DNA of 10,512 nt from Pseudomonadota bacterium (GTDB lineage Bacteria; Pseudomonadota; Alphaproteobacteria; Caulobacterales; Caulobacteraceae), in NCBI GenBank assembly GCA_023428785.1, contig JAEYWU010000028.1, positions 1-10,512 on the forward strand. Direction: 5' to 3'. Numbering within the stretch: the stretch's first letter is position 1; every line of letters begins with the position of its first letter. The translations under genes were made by a program, and so were the position numbers. The notes below the pieces were generated by a model. That model saw nothing but the letters and a program-made list of their open reading frames with translations, searched no databases and was not told the origin of the DNA. This document shows, one piece after another, positions 1 to 6,917 of this stretch.

Positions 1-2
1 AT

Positions 3-24
3 CCTAGGATCGCGCCGATCTAGG
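3..24. terminator. Hairpin upstream of coaD, possible terminator of the preceding gene
   Basis: An inverted repeat pairs CCTA with TAGG outside and GATCG with CGATC inside, with one unpaired G and a CGC loop, giving nine base pairs. No T-rich tail follows on either strand that I can see. It may be the end of the transcript of a gene that lies left of the window. In related bacteria gyrA often precedes coaD, but nothing of that gene is visible here. Confidence 0.35.
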
Positions 25-78
25 ACCACGGACAAACCGCTGCTAGACAAGGCGGCCAAGGCAGTCGGGAGAGCCTCT

Positions 79-567
79 TTGCGCATCGGCCTCTATCCCG
101 GGACGTTCGATCCCGTCACCAACGGCCACCTCGACATCATCCGTCGAGCCGTCAAGCTGGTCGACAAGCTGGTCATCGGCGTCGCCCGCAATGACGACAA
201 GGGACCGCTGTTCACGACTGACGAGCGCGTTGGGATGGTCGGGAAAGCCGTCGCAGACCTGGGCGCCGGCACCATCATCGAGGTCCGGCCGTTCGAGAGC
301 CTGCTGATGCATTTTGCAGAAGAGGTTGAGGCCGCCGTCATCATTCGTGGGCTGCGCGCCGTCGCGGACTTCGAATACGAATTCCAGATGACCGCGATGA
401 ACCAGAAGCTGAATAGCCAGATCGAGACCGTCTTCCTGATGGCCGATCCGCGCCACCAGGCCATCGCGTCCCGTCTGGTGAAGGAAATCGCCCGCCTAAA
501 GGGCGACATCGACGGGTTCGTCCCACCGGAAATCGCGCGCGCCGTACGCGCCAAACTGAAAGTCTAG
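79..567 (+). CDS. coaD: Pantetheine-phosphate adenylyltransferase (PPAT, CoaD)
   Basis: This is the penultimate enzyme of coenzyme A synthesis. It transfers AMP from ATP to 4'-phosphopantetheine, giving dephospho-CoA and pyrophosphate, in the cytosol. The 162-residue protein is full length for the family. It shows the nucleotidyltransferase signature PGTFDPVTNGH (residues 7-17, including the T-x-x-H motif T14-H17), then RGLRAVADFEYEFQM (90-104), and the C-terminal nucleotide-binding loop IASRLVKE (129-136). In that loop the usual SSS is replaced by AS-R; I recall this as normal for alphaproteobacterial CoaD. The start is TTG at 79: the protein must begin with MRIGLYPG, and GGGAGAG at 67-73 is a good ribosome site 5 bases away. 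The frame stays open to the window edge but contains no ATG or GTG. It is the first gene of a four-gene operon, with the next gene only 6 bases downstream. Confidence 0.97.
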   Translation: MRIGLYPGTFDPVTNGHLDIIRRAVKLVDKLVIGVARNDDKGPLFTTDERVGMVGKAVADLGAGTIIEVRPFESLLMHFAEEVEAAVIIRGLRAVADFEYEFQMTAMNQKLNSQIETVFLMADPRHQAIASRLVKEIARLKGDIDGFVPPEIARAVRAKLKV

Positions 568-573
568 AGTTCC

Positions 574-1434
574 ATGCGTTTGTTGTCGGCCCTTGCGACG
601 GTCGCTGTCCTGCTGGCGGGTCCCGCCGCTGCCCAGACCAGCGAGTGGCGCACCGTATCGCCCGAGAATCTGCTGGTCATCGACACCACCAAGGGCCGCA
701 TCCTTGTGGAGATGGAGCCCGAGGCCGCGCCCCTGCAGGTCGAACGGATCCGCACCCTGACGCGTCAGGGCTTTTACGACGGTATCGCCTTTCACCGGGT
801 GATGACGGGCTTCATGGCCCAGACCGGCGATCCTCTGGGCACCGGCGAGGGCGGCAGCGACCTGCCTGATCTGCCTGCGGAGTTCACCTTCCGGCGCGGG
901 TCTGAGCCGGCCTTTGCGGCGATCACCGGTTCGGACCGCAACTTCTCGCGTCCGACCGGCGCCCAGCTTGGCCTCTTCGGCGCTCTTCCGGTGATGACTC
1001 AGCCCGATGGCCAGATGTTCGCCACGCGTGACGGGCGGGTGGACGCCACGGCCTGGTTCTGCCCGGGCGTAGTGGGCGCGGCGCGGACGGGCGGCAACGT
1101 CAACTCGGCCAACAGCCAGTTTTTCATCATGACTGCGGCCAACGACAGCCTGAATGGCCAGTACACGGTCTGGGGCCGGGTGGTCGGGTCCATGGATGCG
1201 GTCACGGCGCTTCAGCCGGGCGCCGCCGGCTCGGGTCTCGTGCCGGAGGCTGTTCGGGATCGCATGTTGCAGGTCCGGATCGCGGCCGACATTCCCGCGG
1301 CCGAACGACCGACGGCCCGCGTGCTCGATGTCCGCTCCGAGCGCTTCCGCCAGCTGGTCGAAGAGCGCCGCGCCGCGGAAGGGTCCGGCTTTTCGATCTG
1401 CGACATTTCCCTGCCGTCCGAGATCACCAACTGA
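574..1434 (+). CDS. Exported cyclophilin-type peptidyl-prolyl cis-trans isomerase, first tandem copy
   Basis: It probably catalyses cis-trans isomerisation of proline bonds in proteins folding in the periplasm. The 286-residue precursor starts with a Sec signal peptide (residues 1-20, probable cleavage AAA/Q). Cyclophilin motifs follow: FHRVMTGFMAQTGD (73-86, with catalytic-site R75, F80, M81 and Q83), NSANSQFFIM (177-186), and LNGQYTVWGRV (193-203). Between the strand ending FTFRRG (~104-109) and the canonical PGVVG (164-168) there are about 50 extra residues that classical cyclophilins lack. A C-terminal extension ends in FSICDISLP. The only two cysteines are C163 and C276. The ATG at 574 lies 6 bases after the coaD stop, and its ribosome site is weak, so translation may be coupled. 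The next gene is a paralogue with the same insertion and tail. The fold is certain; the in vivo substrates cannot be read from the sequence. Confidence 0.93.
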   Translation: MRLLSALATVAVLLAGPAAAQTSEWRTVSPENLLVIDTTKGRILVEMEPEAAPLQVERIRTLTRQGFYDGIAFHRVMTGFMAQTGDPLGTGEGGSDLPDLPAEFTFRRGSEPAFAAITGSDRNFSRPTGAQLGLFGALPVMTQPDGQMFATRDGRVDATAWFCPGVVGAARTGGNVNSANSQFFIMTAANDSLNGQYTVWGRVVGSMDAVTALQPGAAGSGLVPEAVRDRMLQVRIAADIPAAERPTARVLDVRSERFRQLVEERRAAEGSGFSICDISLPSEITN

Positions 1435-1442
1435 GGTCATCC

Positions 1443-2354
1443 ATGAAACTGCTGGCCCTGCTCACAGCCGTCTCGTCCTTTGCGCTATCGGGCGCCGCCC
1501 TGGCTCAGGATGTCGGGGGCGAGCAGCCCCAGGCGCTGGCGGCCGGTGATCCGGCGCCGGGGATTCCCGCCGAGGCCTGGCGGGAGGTGCCCGCCGAGAA
1601 CCTGCTGGTGATCGATACGACGCGGGGACGGATCCTGGTCGAGATGTCGCCCCAGGTGGCGCCGGCCCACGTCGAGCGGATCCGCCGGCTGGCCGACGAG
1701 GGGTTCTACGACAACCAGCGCTTTCACCGCGTGATCGACTGGTTCATGGCCCAGACGGGAGACCCCTTGAGCCGCGGCGCCGATCGCGCATTGTGGGGCG
1801 AAGGGCAGAGCCCCTATCCCGACCTCACCGCCGAGTTCACCTTCCGGCGCGGACCTGAGGTCGGATTCACATCGGTGGCGCGACCCATGGGAGCCGAGAT
1901 CGGTTTTGTCGGATCGCTTCCGGTCCAGACGCAGCCGGACGAGCTGATGACCCAGACCGGCGACGGCAAGGTTCACGCCTGGGGGCTCTATTGTCCGGGC
2001 GTGGCCGGGATGGCGCGCGGCGAGGCCAACGACAGCGCCAACAGCCAGTTTTTCATCATGCGGCAGGCCTATCCGTCGCTGGACAAGCGCTACACCGTCT
2101 GGGGCCGTGCGGTGGTGGGGCTGGACGTCGTGCGGACCCTCAACTTCGGGACCGACCCCTCCGGCGCGGTCCAGGATCCGGACGTGATGACCCGCGTGCG
2201 CGTCGCCTCAAGCCTGCCGGAGGCGGAGCGGCCTCGCGTGCGCGTGCTGGCGACCGACAGCGAGTACTTCCGGACCGTCGCCGAACAGGCTCGGATCACG
2301 CGGGGCGCTGACTTTTCGGTTTGTGACATCGACCTGCCGGCGGAGGTGCTGTGA
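1443..2354 (+). CDS. Exported cyclophilin-type peptidyl-prolyl cis-trans isomerase, second tandem copy
   Basis: This paralogue of the preceding gene has 303 residues. A signal peptide (1-21, cleavage ALA/Q) is followed by about 25 extra Pro/Ala/Gly-rich residues before the domain. The cyclophilin motifs are FHRVIDWFMAQTGD (94-107, with R96, F101, M102 and Q104), NDSANSQFFIM (196-206) and LDKRYTVWGRA (213-223). The same insertion (about residues 137-182, including RPMGAEIGF and QTQPD) and the same C-terminal tail ending FSVCDIDLP are present. C184 and C294 are the only cysteines and match those of the first copy. The ATG at 1443 has a TGAGG ribosome site that overlaps the stop codon of the previous gene. 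The stop (TGA at 2352-2354) overlaps the GTG start of the next gene. Retention of the active-site residues argues that both copies are active enzymes. Confidence 0.93.
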   Translation: MKLLALLTAVSSFALSGAALAQDVGGEQPQALAAGDPAPGIPAEAWREVPAENLLVIDTTRGRILVEMSPQVAPAHVERIRRLADEGFYDNQRFHRVIDWFMAQTGDPLSRGADRALWGEGQSPYPDLTAEFTFRRGPEVGFTSVARPMGAEIGFVGSLPVQTQPDELMTQTGDGKVHAWGLYCPGVAGMARGEANDSANSQFFIMRQAYPSLDKRYTVWGRAVVGLDVVRTLNFGTDPSGAVQDPDVMTRVRVASSLPEAERPRVRVLATDSEYFRTVAEQARITRGADFSVCDIDLPAEVL

Positions 2355-2662
2355 GCGACCTGGATCCTGACATTCGCGATGAGCGGGAGGCGCGGCGCTA
2401 CGCGCTGGATATCGACGGCCTGACGGCGGTCGTGACCTACAATCTGGTGGAGGGGGGCCTGATGGTCACCGAGACCCTGGTGCCCCAGTCACTGGAGGGC
2501 AGGGGGATCGCCAGTCGGCTGGCCAGGCATGTCCTGACGGATGTAAAGAACCGCGGTCTGGTGATCCTGCCGGTTTGCCCGTTCTTCGCGGCCTATCTGA
2601 AGAAGCATCCGGAATGGGCAGAGATCGTCCATCCCGCCTATCGGACCTCTCTCGGCATCTGA
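2351..2662 (+). CDS. Small GNAT-fold N-acetyltransferase (COG2388 / NATD1-like)
   Basis: This is a 103-residue single-domain protein of the short GNAT group (Acetyltransf_CG type). The acetyl-CoA pyrophosphate-binding loop is EGRGIASRLARHVL (49-62). The group's C-terminal signature is LPVCPFFAAYLKKHPEW (73-89), with C76, Y82 and H86. No physiological substrate is known for this group, so I give no reaction beyond probable acetyl-CoA-dependent acetyl transfer. The start is GTG at 2351, in a 4-base overlap with the upstream stop (GTGA). It is preceded by a perfect GGAGG at 2342-2346, so translational coupling with the cyclophilin genes is likely. It is the last gene of the operon, and a strong hairpin begins four bases after the stop. 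Confidence 0.9.
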   Translation: MSDLDPDIRDEREARRYALDIDGLTAVVTYNLVEGGLMVTETLVPQSLEGRGIASRLARHVLTDVKNRGLVILPVCPFFAAYLKKHPEWAEIVHPAYRTSLGI

Positions 2663-2665
2663 GAT

Positions 2666-2693
2666 TGCGCCCCGGGCGCGAGGCCGGGGCGCA
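2666..2693. terminator. Perfect 10-bp GC-rich hairpin between convergent transcripts
   Basis: TGCGCCCCGG and CCGGGGCGCA pair perfectly around an 8-base loop. The hairpin sits between the GNAT stop (2662) and the stop of the opposing TorF gene (2700), so it can end transcription from both sides. Neither strand has a clear run of T after the stem, so it may work with Rho or only protect 3' ends. Confidence 0.6.
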
Positions 2694-2699
2694 GCCGTC

Positions 2700-3395
2700 T
2701 CAGAAGGAGTAGCGGGCCAGCAGCGCCACGCGTTCGTCGGAGATGGGCGTCTCCACGTCGGTATCGTGGTAGCGCAGGTCCAGCGCGATGGCGTCGGTCA
2801 CCGCCCAGGTCGCTCCGAGGTTCCACGTCGCATAGTCGACGTCGCCCAGCAGGTCGTCATTGAACGACTGGCTGCCGAGCGCGCCCGAGATCGACACCGT
2901 GTCGGTGATCGGCATGGCGGCGTTGATCTCGTAGTAGAGGGCCTCGTCCACGCCCGTGGCGTCAGCCGCATCCGGTGCATAGTAGATGCCCGCGCCGACC
3001 GTGGCCGGACCAAAGGCGGTGCTGGCGGCGGCCTTGAACTCCAGCACGTCGTAGTCGACGCCCGAGGGCGCTCCGACATAGGCGTAGTAGATCAGGCCCA
3101 GGTCCAGCGAGACAGCGCCGAAGGTGGGACGCCAGCCGGCGTAGAAGTCCACCTCGGCGTCGGAGCCGTCGCCGAAGTCCAGGCTCGAGGCCCAGACGCC
3201 GCCGTAGAAGTCGCCATAGGTGGCGTCCGCGCCGCCGAAGACCGCCGGGCCCTCATCGGTCTGGGAATAGCCGCGGAAGACATAGTCGCTGACGGCGCCG
3301 ACGTTGAACGAGATGTCCTGTGCGCAGGCCTGGGCGGCAGGCAAGGCGGTGGCGGCAGCTGCGAGCAGGCCCGCAGCGAAGAGTTTCGCTTTCAT
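2700..3395 (-). CDS. TorF-family putative porin (Gcw_chp / TIGR02001-like outer-membrane protein)
   Basis: This 231-residue exported protein resembles the TorF/Gcw_chp family. It has a signal peptide (1-25, cleavage ACA/Q), then the family's opening motif SDYVFRGYSQTDEGPAVFG (about 36-54). Alternating aromatic and small-residue strands, typical of a beta-barrel, follow. It ends in ARYSF, with the terminal Phe expected of an outer-membrane barrel recognised by the BAM machinery. The pore and its substrate are not established; porin is a family label. It lies 52 bases downstream of amtB on the same strand with no strong terminator between them, so co-transcription is likely. The ribosome site (around ACGGAC) is weak. 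I recall genes of this family next to amtB or PII genes in other proteobacteria, which suggests a role when nitrogen is scarce, but that role is inferred. Confidence 0.85.
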   Translation of the reverse strand: MKAKLFAAGLLAAAATALPAAQACAQDISFNVGAVSDYVFRGYSQTDEGPAVFGGADATYGDFYGGVWASSLDFGDGSDAEVDFYAGWRPTFGAVSLDLGLIYYAYVGAPSGVDYDVLEFKAAASTAFGPATVGAGIYYAPDAADATGVDEALYYEINAAMPITDTVSISGALGSQSFNDDLLGDVDYATWNLGATWAVTDAIALDLRYHDTDVETPISDERVALLARYSF

Positions 3396-3447
3396 GATGT
3401 TCGTCCGTAATGAGCGGCCGGAGCCGCGTGGGGAGGAAGGCTAAGGC

Positions 3448-4827
3448 TTAGTGCTTCAAGGCTTCGCCGTGCAGAGCGTCGTCCAGACCAGCTTCTTCCT
3501 GGTCCTTGGAAACCCGCACGCCGGTCGTGAATTGGCAGATCAGCAGGATCACGAAAGTGACGACGGCGCTCCATGCGATCGTCCAGCCGAGGCCGACGAT
3601 TTGGAGCCAGATGTCCGCACCTTCAGACAGGCTGTTGACGGCGGTGCTGGCGAACAGGCCAGTCAGGATGGCCCCGACAATGCCGCCCGCGCCATGGATG
3701 CCGAAGGCGTCCAAGCTGTCGTCGTAACGGAACAGCTTCTTGAGCCAGACCGCTGCGATGTAGCAGACCGCGCCCGAGATCACGCCGATGGCCAGTGCGC
3801 CCCTGGGATCGACGAAGCCAGCCGCGGGCGTGATGCCCACGAGACCGCCGACCAGACCGCTGAGCACGCCCAGCAGAGAAGGCTTGCCGCGGAGGGCCCA
3901 CTCCATGACCTTCCAGGCCAGAGCAGCGGCGCAGGCGGCGACCAGGGTGTTCAGCAGGGCCATGGAGGCGATGCCGTCAGCAGCCCAGGCGGAGCCGGCA
4001 TTGAAGCCGATCCAGCCGACGAACAGCAGGCTGGCGCCGATCATGGTCAGGACCAAGTTGTGCGGTTCCATCGGCTCGGCGCCGTAGCCCGCGCGCTTGC
4101 CGAGGTAGAGGGCGCAGACCAGGCCCGCGACACCCGAGTTGACGTGAACCACCGCGCCGCCGGCGAAGTCGAGCACACCGGCCGAACCGAGGAAGCCGCC
4201 GCCCCAGACCCAATGGCAGATCGGCGCATAGACGAAGAGGCTCCACAGGGCCGAAAATAGGAGCAGGGCCGAGAACTTCATGCGCTCGGCGAAGGCCCCG
4301 GTGATCAGCGCCGGCGTGATGATGGCGAAGGTCAGCTGGTAGGCGACCCAGAGGGGTTCAGGCAGGCCCGGTGCGGGAGAATAGGCCGTGTCGATCCCAA
4401 CGCCGTTCAGGAAGGCGGCGTCGAGGCTTCCGATGAAGCTCTGCCACGACGTCGGCGCGACGATGGATCCCATATTGATGAACTCCGCGTCCGATCCGAC
4501 GCCGAAGGATAGCGAATAGCCGGCCACGAACCACGCCATGGTCACGACGGCCGTCACGGCCACGGACTGGGTGATGGTCGCGATGACGTTCTTCTTGCGA
4601 ACCATGCCGCCATAGAAGAGCGCCAGGCCCGGAAGGGTCATCAGCAGGACCAAGGCGGTCGAGGTGAGGATCCAGGCCGAAGCGGCGGGATCGGCCTCAA
4701 GAGGAACCTGGTGTGCGGCGAGCGCCGGGCTGGCCAGGGCTGGATTCGAAAAGAGGGCCGCCGCGAATGCGGTCAGCCCTCTCAGGATCCATCGCCTTGC
4801 GGCCGGTGAAATTCTGTCAACTGTCAT
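3448..4827 (-). CDS. amtB: Ammonium transporter AmtB
   Basis: This inner-membrane channel of the Amt/Mep/Rh family brings in ammonium for GlnA. The 459-residue protein has an N-terminal cleavable signal-like segment (about 1-38, ending SPALAA) and then multiple membrane helices. Hallmarks are FYGGMVRKKN (71-80), the pore Phe in QLTFAIITP (F167), LDFAGGAVVH (219-228) with D220 and the first pore histidine H228, GWIGFNAGSA (271-280), and GIHGAGG (376-382) with the second pore histidine H378. The C-terminal tail, VSKDQEEAGLDDALHGEA (439-456), is the conserved cytosolic segment that responds to PII proteins. I chose ATG 4827 because GGGGG at 4834-4838 is a well-placed ribosome site and the signal peptide starts there; the frame extends upstream without family similarity. 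No glnK precedes it. The only PII gene in the window is glnB, one transcript upstream. Confidence 0.96.
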   Translation of the reverse strand: MTVDRISPAARRWILRGLTAFAAALFSNPALASPALAAHQVPLEADPAASAWILTSTALVLLMTLPGLALFYGGMVRKKNVIATITQSVAVTAVVTMAWFVAGYSLSFGVGSDAEFINMGSIVAPTSWQSFIGSLDAAFLNGVGIDTAYSPAPGLPEPLWVAYQLTFAIITPALITGAFAERMKFSALLLFSALWSLFVYAPICHWVWGGGFLGSAGVLDFAGGAVVHVNSGVAGLVCALYLGKRAGYGAEPMEPHNLVLTMIGASLLFVGWIGFNAGSAWAADGIASMALLNTLVAACAAALAWKVMEWALRGKPSLLGVLSGLVGGLVGITPAAGFVDPRGALAIGVISGAVCYIAAVWLKKLFRYDDSLDAFGIHGAGGIVGAILTGLFASTAVNSLSEGADIWLQIVGLGWTIAWSAVVTFVILLICQFTTGVRVSKDQEEAGLDDALHGEALKH

Positions 4828-4845
4828 CTCTATCCCCCATCGCGA

Positions 4846-4859
4846 ATGCTGCGATGCGA
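4846..4859 (-). promoter_or_regulatory. Proximal copy of a shared dyad-like site before amtB
   Basis: Read on the minus strand this is TCGCATCGCAGCAT. It matches the copy before glnB at 12 of 14 positions and the distal amtB copy at 12 of 14. It begins 19 bases upstream of the amtB start codon, just before the ribosome site, so it lies in the leader. Which protein binds is unknown; NtrC is a reasonable candidate because both target genes are nitrogen genes. Confidence 0.35.
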
Positions 4860-4876
4860 ATAGTGACGCTCGGAAA

Positions 4877-4890
4877 TTGCTGCGATGCAA
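4877..4890 (-). promoter_or_regulatory. Distal copy of the shared dyad site before amtB
   Basis: The plus strand reads TTGC-TG-CG-AT-GCAA, an imperfect palindrome with TTGC/GCAA arms and a CG centre. It lies 50-63 bases upstream of the amtB start. It is exactly 31 bp, about three helical turns, from the proximal copy, as expected for co-operative binding on one face of the DNA. The same site occurs before glnB at 6918-6931. Confidence 0.42.
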
Positions 4891-4980
4891 GAACGTTAAT
4901 GAACGCAAATCAGCGAGCGCCGCTACGCGTGTCAGATTCGCAACAACCCTATGTCGGCCAGTTGAAGCGTTCCTTTGGAG

Positions 4981-5020
4981 GCGCAAGAAAATGGCCCGCG
5001 ATTGGGAAAATCGCGGGCCA
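4981..5020 (-). terminator. Rho-independent terminator of glnA
   Basis: A perfect 12-bp stem (TGGCCCGCGATT pairs with AATCGCGGGCCA, 4992-5020) encloses a 5-base loop. On the minus strand it is followed by TTTTCTTG. It lies 45 bases after the glnA stop codon and separates the glnB-glnA transcript from amtB. A smaller 7-bp hairpin (5043-5059) lies between the stop codon and this terminator. Confidence 0.87.
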
Positions 5021-5064
5021 CCATCAGACGTTGAAGATGTTGCAGCGCCGAAGGCGCTGTCACA

Positions 5065-6471
5065 TCAACACTTGTAGTACATGTCGAATTCGACCGGGTG
5101 CGGATGCAGTTGCAGGCGTGCCACTTCCTCTTCCTTGAGCTCGATGTAGGCGTCGATGAAGTCGTCATCCATGACGCCGCCCTTCTTGAGGAAGGCGCGG
5201 TCCGCATCGAGGGCGTCGAGCGCTTCGCGTAGCGAGCCGCAGACTTCCGGCACGTCCTTACGCTCCTGCGGCGGCAGGTCGTAGAGGTTCTTGTCGGCGG
5301 CCGGGCCCGGATCGATCCGGTTCTCGATGCCGTCGAGGCCGGCCATGAGCAGGGCGACGAACGTCAGGTAGGGGTTGCCCATCGGGTCGGGGAAGCGGGC
5401 TTCGATGCGCTTGGCCTTGGGCGAGGACACCCACGGAATACGGATCGAGGCCGAGCGGTTGCGCGCCGAATAGGCCAGTTTGACCGGCGCTTCGTAGCCT
5501 GGAACCAGGCGCTTGTAGGAGTTGGTGGTCGAGTTGGCGAAGGCGTTGATGGCCTTGGCGTGCTTGATGATGCCGCCGATGTACCAGAGACAGGTGTCCG
5601 ACAGGCCGGCGTATTTGTCGCCGGCGAAGAGCGGCTTGCCGTCCTTCCAGATCGACTGGTGCACGTGCATGCCCGAGCCATTGTCGGCGAACATCGGCTT
5701 GGCCATGAAGGTCGCCGACTTGCCGTAGGCGGCGGCCACGTTGTGGATCACGTACTTATAGAGCTGAAGGCGGTCGGCCATGGTGAGCAGGTCCGAGAAC
5801 TTCAGGCCGAGCTCGTGCTGCGCCGGAGCGACCTCGTGGTGGTGCTTTTCCGGGTCGAGGCCGAGCTCGCCCATGACCGCGAGCATCTCGCCGCGCAGGT
5901 CCTGGCCGGAATCGACCGGGTTCACTGGGAAGTAGCCGCCCTTGGGTCCCGGGCGATGGCCCATGTTGCCTTCCGGGTATTCCTTGCCGGTGTTGGACGG
6001 CAGTTCGATCGAGTCGAAGCTGTAGCCGGTGTTCTCGGGAGAGGTGGACCAGCGGACATCGTCGAAGACGAAGAATTCGGCTTCCGGGCCGAAGTAGACG
6101 GTGTCGCCGACGCCGGCGGCCTGGATGTAGCTGAGCGCCTTCTTGGCCATGGACCGCGGGTCGCGGTTGTAGGGCTCGCCCGTGTCGGGGTTCAGGACGT
6201 CGCAGAACAGGAAGAGCGTGGCCTGCTGGTAGAAGGGATCGATGTAGGCGGTGGTCAGGTCCGGCTTGAGCAGCATGTCGGACTCGTTGATGGCCTTCCA
6301 GCCGGCGATCGAGGAGCCGTCGAACATGGTGCCTTCCTCGAGGAATTCCTCGTCGACCATGCCGATGTCGAACGTGACATGCTGCAGCTTGCCACGCGTG
6401 TCGGTGAAGCGGAGATCGACGTATCGGATCTCCTCGTCCTTGATCTGCTTGAGGATGGCTGAGGCGCTCAT
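5065..6471 (-). CDS. glnA: Glutamine synthetase, type I (GlnA)
   Basis: It makes glutamine from glutamate, ammonia and ATP as a cytosolic dodecamer, the main entry of ammonium into metabolism. The 468-residue length is typical of GSI. Visible motifs are FDGSSIAGW (50-58), the metal/ATP site GPEAEFFVF (128-136), HHEVAPAQHE (211-220), DNGSGMHVHQSIW (263-275), and the ammonium and glutamate-binding region from FANSTTNSYKRLVPGYEAP. KNLYDLPP places Tyr397 exactly at the adenylylation site of the GSI-beta type, so activity is probably controlled by GlnE with GlnB. I chose ATG 6471, which has GGAAAAAG before it and gives MSASAILK as the start; the upstream in-frame TTG at 6504 would add 11 residues unlike the family and overlap a hairpin. 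It follows glnB by 65 bases and ends before a strong terminator. Confidence 0.98.
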   Translation of the reverse strand: MSASAILKQIKDEEIRYVDLRFTDTRGKLQHVTFDIGMVDEEFLEEGTMFDGSSIAGWKAINESDMLLKPDLTTAYIDPFYQQATLFLFCDVLNPDTGEPYNRDPRSMAKKALSYIQAAGVGDTVYFGPEAEFFVFDDVRWSTSPENTGYSFDSIELPSNTGKEYPEGNMGHRPGPKGGYFPVNPVDSGQDLRGEMLAVMGELGLDPEKHHHEVAPAQHELGLKFSDLLTMADRLQLYKYVIHNVAAAYGKSATFMAKPMFADNGSGMHVHQSIWKDGKPLFAGDKYAGLSDTCLWYIGGIIKHAKAINAFANSTTNSYKRLVPGYEAPVKLAYSARNRSASIRIPWVSSPKAKRIEARFPDPMGNPYLTFVALLMAGLDGIENRIDPGPAADKNLYDLPPQERKDVPEVCGSLREALDALDADRAFLKKGGVMDDDFIDAYIELKEEEVARLQLHPHPVEFDMYYKC

Positions 6472-6504
6472 TCTTTTTCCGTGGGGTTGGGGAGGCAAAG
6501 ACAA

Positions 6505-6526
6505 AGGGGCCGCCGAAGCGACCCCT
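6505..6526 (-). terminator. UUCG-loop hairpin between glnB and glnA (partial terminator or processing site)
   Basis: On the minus strand AGGGGTCGC and GCGGCCCCT pair (9 pairs, one G-U) around a TTCG tetraloop closed by C-G, which is the very stable cUUCGg form. The U-rich stretch TTGTCTTTG follows. It starts 10 bases after the glnB stop. It could lower read-through into glnA or stabilise separate glnB and glnA messages. No other clear promoter for glnA is visible in the gap. Confidence 0.5.
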
Positions 6527-6536
6527 GGTGGAAAAG

Positions 6537-6875
6537 CTAGATCGCTTGCGGGCCGGTCTCACCGGTCCGGATGCGGATGACGTCCAGGACGTCGGAGACA
6601 AAAATCTTGCCGTCGCCGATCTTGCCGGTGCGGGCCGAGGCGATGATGGCGTCCGTCACGGCCTGGACCATGTCGTCCGGCACGACGACCTCGATCTTGA
6701 GCTTCGGCAGGAAGTCGATGACGTATTCAGCGCCGCGGTACAGTTCGGAGTGACCCTTCTGCCGGCCGTAGCCCTTGGCTTCCAGGACGGTCATGCCCTG
6801 AACGCCAATGTCCTGCAGAGCCTCCTTCACCTCGTCGAGCTTGAAGGGCTTAATGACGGCTTCGATCTTCTTCAT
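6537..6875 (-). CDS. glnB: Nitrogen regulatory PII protein GlnB
   Basis: This 112-residue trimeric signal protein binds ATP/ADP and 2-oxoglutarate. It controls GlnE, NtrB and, in many bacteria, AmtB. The T-loop YRGAEYVIDF contains Tyr51 in the exact position uridylylated by GlnD. TGKIGDGKIFV (83-93) is the PII B-loop signature, and the C-terminus IRIRTGETG is typical. The start is the ATG at 6875, giving MKKIEAVIKPFKLDEV as in other PII proteins. The longer open frame upstream has no similarity to the family. The ribosome site (CCGGAA) is modest. It is called GlnB rather than GlnK because it precedes glnA and not amtB. It is divergent from nnrD. Confidence 0.97.
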   Translation of the reverse strand: MKKIEAVIKPFKLDEVKEALQDIGVQGMTVLEAKGYGRQKGHSELYRGAEYVIDFLPKLKIEVVVPDDMVQAVTDAIIASARTGKIGDGKIFVSDVLDVIRIRTGETGPQAI

Positions 6876-6917
6876 CGTTGATTCCGGGGAGCGGCGGGCC
6901 CGGCTAACGAAAGGACA

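Noticed and set aside
496..1440. Long open frame on the minus strand opposite the first cyclophilin gene (314 codons), and similar ones opposite amtB, glnA and clpX
   Set aside because: These are antisense shadows caused by high GC. They show no family motifs or plausible ribosome sites, and the opposite strand holds clear enzymes.
3414..3427. 5-bp hairpin in the amtB-TorF gap as a terminator
   Set aside because: The stem is short and has no U-rich tail, so it is not strong enough to argue against co-transcription.
4828..4986. Extension of amtB to an upstream start at 4986
   Set aside because: The extra 53 residues are Arg-rich and unlike the family, and they run through the dyad sites and leader. 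ATG 4827 has a strong ribosome site and a signal peptide.
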